Below, in pieces: positions 51,243 to 53,761 of a stretch of 53,761 bases of DNA. Position 1 is the first letter of the stretch. Every line of letters starts with the position of its first letter. Origin of the DNA: an uncultured Parasphingopyxis sp. Lineage in GTDB: Bacteria; Pseudomonadota; Alphaproteobacteria; Sphingomonadales; Sphingomonadaceae. The position numbers were made by a program, and so were the translations under genes. Location: assembly GCF_937129435.1 (NCBI RefSeq), contig NZ_CAKZNF010000083.1, positions 1-53,761 of the forward strand, read 5' to 3'. The notes under the pieces were generated by a model. It worked only from the letters and a program-made list of their open reading frames with translations, was not told the DNA's origin and ran no database searches.

Positions 51243-51695
51243 CTATTCCCCCAGCACAGCTGGCTCCCATAGCTGGATCGGATTGCCTTCGGGATCGCTC
51301 AAACGCGCGAAGCGGCCGTTGGGGTAGGTTTCGGGATCGACCTCGACTTCGATATCGGCGGCGCGGAGCTGGGCGACCATCGCGTCGAGATCGTCGACGC
51401 GCAGGTTGAGCATCCATTGCTGGCCCGGGTCGCCGAAATAGCCGGTGTTCGCCGAGAACACGCCGAAGACGGTCGGCCCGGCCTCCTGCATCCACGGCTC
51501 TTCCTCATAGGTTTCGGGCGTCCGTGTGATGCCGAGATGCGCCTCATACCAGGCGGCCAGCATCGCCGGGTCTTCGGCGCGGAAGAAGAAGCCGCCGATA
51601 CCGGCGACCGCCTGCCGTTCTGCCGCCACCTCTTGCGCGGCCAGCGGCGATGCCAAGGCCGTAATCGCCAGTGCCGCCATAACCCGTCCGATCAT
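51243..51695 (-). CDS. exported glyoxalase/VOC-fold protein
   Basis: The 150-residue protein has a putative signal peptide (MIGRVMAALAITALASPLAAQ) and then one VOC module pair: GGFFFRAEDPAMLAAWYEAHLGI, FSANTGYFGDPGQQWMLNLRVDDLDAMVAQL and FARLSDPEGNPIQLWEP. The last block with E at the end is the metal-binding strand of the fold. VOC proteins are usually cytoplasmic, so the secretion signal is unusual. The function, isomerase, dioxygenase-like or binding, cannot be read. It converges with the bkd operon, 11 bp apart. Confidence 0.82.
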   Translation of the reverse strand: MIGRVMAALAITALASPLAAQEVAAERQAVAGIGGFFFRAEDPAMLAAWYEAHLGITRTPETYEEEPWMQEAGPTVFGVFSANTGYFGDPGQQWMLNLRVDDLDAMVAQLRAADIEVEVDPETYPNGRFARLSDPEGNPIQLWEPAVLGE

Positions 51696-51851
51696 TCCGC
51701 CCTCCTCGTCCGTCCCTCAGGGGACAGAATAGCAGAGAAGGCCTTTGCAGCAATCGCGCCGATTGTCGGGATGAAAAAGGGCCGGCGCGCCCGTGAACGT
51801 GCCGTCCCGTGCAGGTTGACGTGATATCCGTAGGCGCGGCAGGACCATGTC

Positions 51852-52958
51852 ATGAGCGAAAAGACGCCACCGCCCAAGCCGGCCCAAGACGCGGCGGACA
51901 CGAAATTGTCGGTCTCGGGCGGGATGGCCGACTGGCTGCTCTCGAACAAGGCGGGCCTGGCCTTTACCTCCTACCAGACGGGGCAGCTCTTCCTCGTCGG
52001 CGTCACGCCGGAGGGGAGGCTTTCGTTCAACCAGCAGAATTTCCAGCGCGCCATGGGGGTTAGCTATCAACCGGGCCGCCTGTATCTCGGCAGCCGGTTC
52101 CAGATCTGGCGGCTGGAAAACATGCTGCAGCCCGGCCAGCTCGGCAACAACCGGTTCGATATGGTGCTGGTGCCGCGCAACGCTCAGACGGTCGGCGATG
52201 TCGACGTGCACGAGGTCGGGATTCTCGAGGGCGGGCATGTGGTGTTCGTGAACACGAAATATAACTGTCTGGCGCAGCTCGATCTGGTCCACAGTTTCAA
52301 GCCGATCTGGAAACCGCCTTTCATTTCGAAGATCGTCGGCGAGGACCGGTGCCATCTGAACGGTCTCGCGATGGATGCCGGCAAGCCTCGTTTCGTCACC
52401 GCCGTCAGCTGCTCCGACACGGCCAATGGCTGGCGCGAACGGCGCGACGAAGGCGGGGTGCTGATCGAGGTCGAGACCGGGCGGATCGTGACCGATCGGC
52501 TTTCGATGCCGCACAGCCCGCGGGTTCATGGCGGGCAGGTCTATGCCCTCGATTCAGGGCGCGGGCAGTTGATCCGGATCGACCCGGAAGGCGGTGCGCG
52601 CACCGATATCGCCTTTTGTCCCGGCTTCCTGCGCGGCCTTTCGATCCATAACGGCCACGCGATGGTGACAATATCGAAGCCGCGCGACGGCAGTTTTAGC
52701 GGACTGGCGCTCGATGGCGAACTGGAAAGGCGCGACAGCGACCATTGGTGCGGCGTGTTGATGGTCGATCTCGAAAAGGGCGACATCGTCGAATGGATCA
52801 GGCTGGACGGCCATATCGTAGAGCTGTTCGATGTCGCGGCCATGCCGGGCGTACGTTGCCCGATGTCGATCGGGCCCGACACAGTCGAAATCCGCAACAC
52901 GCATAGCTTTCCGGCCAGCCTTGATGACACGGCTTCGGCTGCGGACAACGCAGCTTGA
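51852..52958 (+). CDS. TIGR03032-family protein (beta-propeller-like)
   Basis: The 368-residue protein starts at ATG 51852. The blocks SGGMADWLLSNKAGLAFTSYQTGQLFLVG, SRFQIWRLENML, DVDVHEVGILEGGHVVFVNTKYNCLA, FISKIVGEDRCHLNGLAMD and LSMPHSPRVHGGQVYALDSGRGQL are typical of TIGR03032, a family of unknown role often found with TPR or glycan-related genes in proteobacteria. The strands repeat in a way that suggests a propeller. The next gene, a permease, overlaps its stop. Confidence 0.8.
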   Translation: MSEKTPPPKPAQDAADTKLSVSGGMADWLLSNKAGLAFTSYQTGQLFLVGVTPEGRLSFNQQNFQRAMGVSYQPGRLYLGSRFQIWRLENMLQPGQLGNNRFDMVLVPRNAQTVGDVDVHEVGILEGGHVVFVNTKYNCLAQLDLVHSFKPIWKPPFISKIVGEDRCHLNGLAMDAGKPRFVTAVSCSDTANGWRERRDEGGVLIEVETGRIVTDRLSMPHSPRVHGGQVYALDSGRGQLIRIDPEGGARTDIAFCPGFLRGLSIHNGHAMVTISKPRDGSFSGLALDGELERRDSDHWCGVLMVDLEKGDIVEWIRLDGHIVELFDVAAMPGVRCPMSIGPDTVEIRNTHSFPASLDDTASAADNAA

Positions 52959-53164
52959 TATCGGGGGACGGCAAGCTTCGTCCGGCGGGCGGACCGGCCG
53001 GGCGCCGGCTCGGTCTTGCGGCCGCGACCGCGCTCGTCATGGGAAACATGATCGGCTCGGGCGTCTTCCTGCTGCCCGCCAGTCTCGCGCCCTTTGGCTG
53101 GAATGCCGTGCTGGGCTGGCTGGTGACCATTGCGGGCACGCTCGTACTGGTGCTGTCAGTCTAA
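52955..53164 (+). pseudogene. APC-family amino acid permease, truncated by an insertion
   Basis: Sixty-nine residues are left of a permease. The start is TTG 52955, overlapping the TIGR03032 stop. LGLAAATALVMGNMIGSGVFLLPASLAPFGWNAVLGW is the first helix and the IGSG motif of APC transporters such as AdiC and YdgF-like antiporters. After GTLVLVL the frame meets a stop (TAA 53162-53164) that belongs to foreign sequence. An intact family member has about 400-450 residues. The IS6-type transposase gene starts 49 bp further on. Confidence 0.8.
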
Positions 53165-53761
53165 CCGCAACTCGTCTCCGATTGGCGCACCTGTGCCTGG
53201 ATGGTGGGTGCTTCAAGCGATGAGTGATTGCCACTCGGCCAGGGCGGCCGAGCGGTAGGTCTTGTAAGTTTGTCGGTCGAGGAGATGGCGCTGGGCGTTA
53301 AAGTGGTTGTGGACGTTGGCGTGGACCGAGGCGAACTTCTGTAGCGACTTCATCTGCCTGAACCTCAGCATCGCTCGTTCGCGTCTTCGGAAGGGAAGGT
53401 GCGAGTTCTCAACCCTGTTGTTCGCCCAGCGGCCGATCTCCTGTTTGTCGCTGTTGCCGAGGTCGGTCATTGCGGCCTTGTAGGAGCGAAGCCCGTCGGT
53501 CGTGATAGCCTCGGGCTGTCCGTGGCGTTTGAGCGCCTTCTTCATGAAGGTCAGCGCCGCCTTCTTGTCCCTCGTTTTCGAGACGAGGCTCTCGAGGACC
53601 TCGCCCTCCTGGTCGACCGCGCGCCACAGATAGACCATCTCGCCATTGAGCTTCACGTACATCTCGTCGAGATGCCAGCGCCACTGGCGGAAGCCTTTCA
53701 TTCGAGAAACCCGCTGCCTTCTGATATCGGCTGCGAACAGCGGACCGAAGCGGTTCCACCA
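53157..53761. mobile_element. IS6-family insertion sequence (incomplete, runs off the window)
   Basis: The permease coding sequence breaks off near 53155-53161, and an IS6-family transposase gene follows on the minus strand to the window end. The left boundary is placed from the loss of homology. The outer bases (GTCTAACCGCAACTCG) may include the terminal inverted repeat, but the other end is outside, so neither the repeat nor the 8-bp target duplication can be verified. Confidence 0.6.
53213..53761 (-). CDS. IS6-family transposase (DDE), 5' part outside window
   Basis: At least 182 residues are visible; the frame is open through 53761, so the gene begins to the right of the window. The catalytic residues are D in RWHLDEMYVKLNGE, D in TTDGLRSYKAAM and E in NNRVENSHLPFRRRERAM. 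MYVKLNGEMVYLWRAVDQEGEVL and the C-terminal MKSLQKFASVHANVHNHFN are the usual IS6-group blocks. An internal ATG at 53701 is not the true start, as the WNRFGP.. segment in front is conserved in the family. Confidence 0.93.
   Translation of the reverse strand, partial: WWNRFGPLFAADIRRQRVSRMKGFRQWRWHLDEMYVKLNGEMVYLWRAVDQEGEVLESLVSKTRDKKAALTFMKKALKRHGQPEAITTDGLRSYKAAMTDLGNSDKQEIGRWANNRVENSHLPFRRRERAMLRFRQMKSLQKFASVHANVHNHFNAQRHLLDRQTYKTYRSAALAEWQSLIA

Overview
The window comes from a GC-rich alphaproteobacterium, most probably a member of the Sphingomonadales. The reasons are the strong G/C third-position bias, two large TonB-dependent receptors next to lipid-catabolic genes, a sphingosine-1-phosphate-lyase-like enzyme (this order makes sphingolipids), a CioAB-type bd oxidase with a DUF2474 mini-protein, and several dispersed palindromic repeat families. 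The genus cannot be fixed from the sequence alone.

Layout. Bases 1-2165 are the end of an integrated element. They are visibly AT-richer and carry a HEPN-domain gene (open at the left edge), a small membrane protein and a coiled-coil protein. They end in a 45-bp fragment matching the 3' part of an initiator tRNA-fMet gene, which is an attachment-site scar. The native chromosome resumes with the terminator behind that scar and a cyanide-insensitive bd quinol oxidase operon (cydA, cydB, DUF2474; 2403-4964). A coiled-coil/methyltransferase fusion follows (5073-6707). Next is a 5-oxoproline-type operon (6762-13192): a fused ATP-dependent 5-oxoprolinase/hydantoinase, the DUF969 and DUF979 membrane proteins, and DUF2891. 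A nucleotide-sugar dehydrogenase gene faces it.

Bases 14.7-32.7 kb form a catabolic and uptake district for a lipid-like, probably branched, substrate. It holds an alpha-methylacyl-CoA racemase-like enzyme, a saccharopine-dehydrogenase-like reductase, a 1002-residue TonB receptor, a GMC oxidoreductase, a thiolase, an SDR of the HSD10 type, an S1P-lyase-like enzyme, a cytochrome P450, an acyl-CoA synthetase, and an operon of CoA-transferase, zeta-GST and a second TonB receptor. Three near-identical 16-bp palindromes (TTGAC-N6-GTCAA) lie in front of the racemase, the first receptor and the divergent GMC/thiolase pair. A degenerate fourth copy lies in front of the acyl-CoA synthetase, so a shared repressor is likely, although no regulator gene is present here.

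Bases 32.8-44.3 kb carry signalling and surface genes. These are a tandem PilZ protein, an aminotransferase with a Crp-type regulator, a TauD-like dioxygenase, three Tad-type pseudopilin/TadG proteins, an RpfF-like DSF synthase, and two membrane GGDEF-EAL proteins that overlap by ATGA and converge on rpfF. Bases 44.5-53.8 kb hold an M3 peptidase, a META-domain exported protein, a branched-chain 2-oxoacid dehydrogenase operon (E1 alpha, E1 beta, E2; no E3 here), an exported glyoxalase-fold protein, a TIGR03032 protein, and an amino-acid permease cut off by an IS6-family insertion that runs off the right edge.

The most unusual points are: a palindromic repeat inserted in frame inside the 5-oxoprolinase gene; the operator set of the catabolic district; the HEPN reading frame that continues past a single TAG; and the DSF-synthase/c-di-GMP neighbourhood. 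All functions are inferred by reading motifs; no database search was possible.
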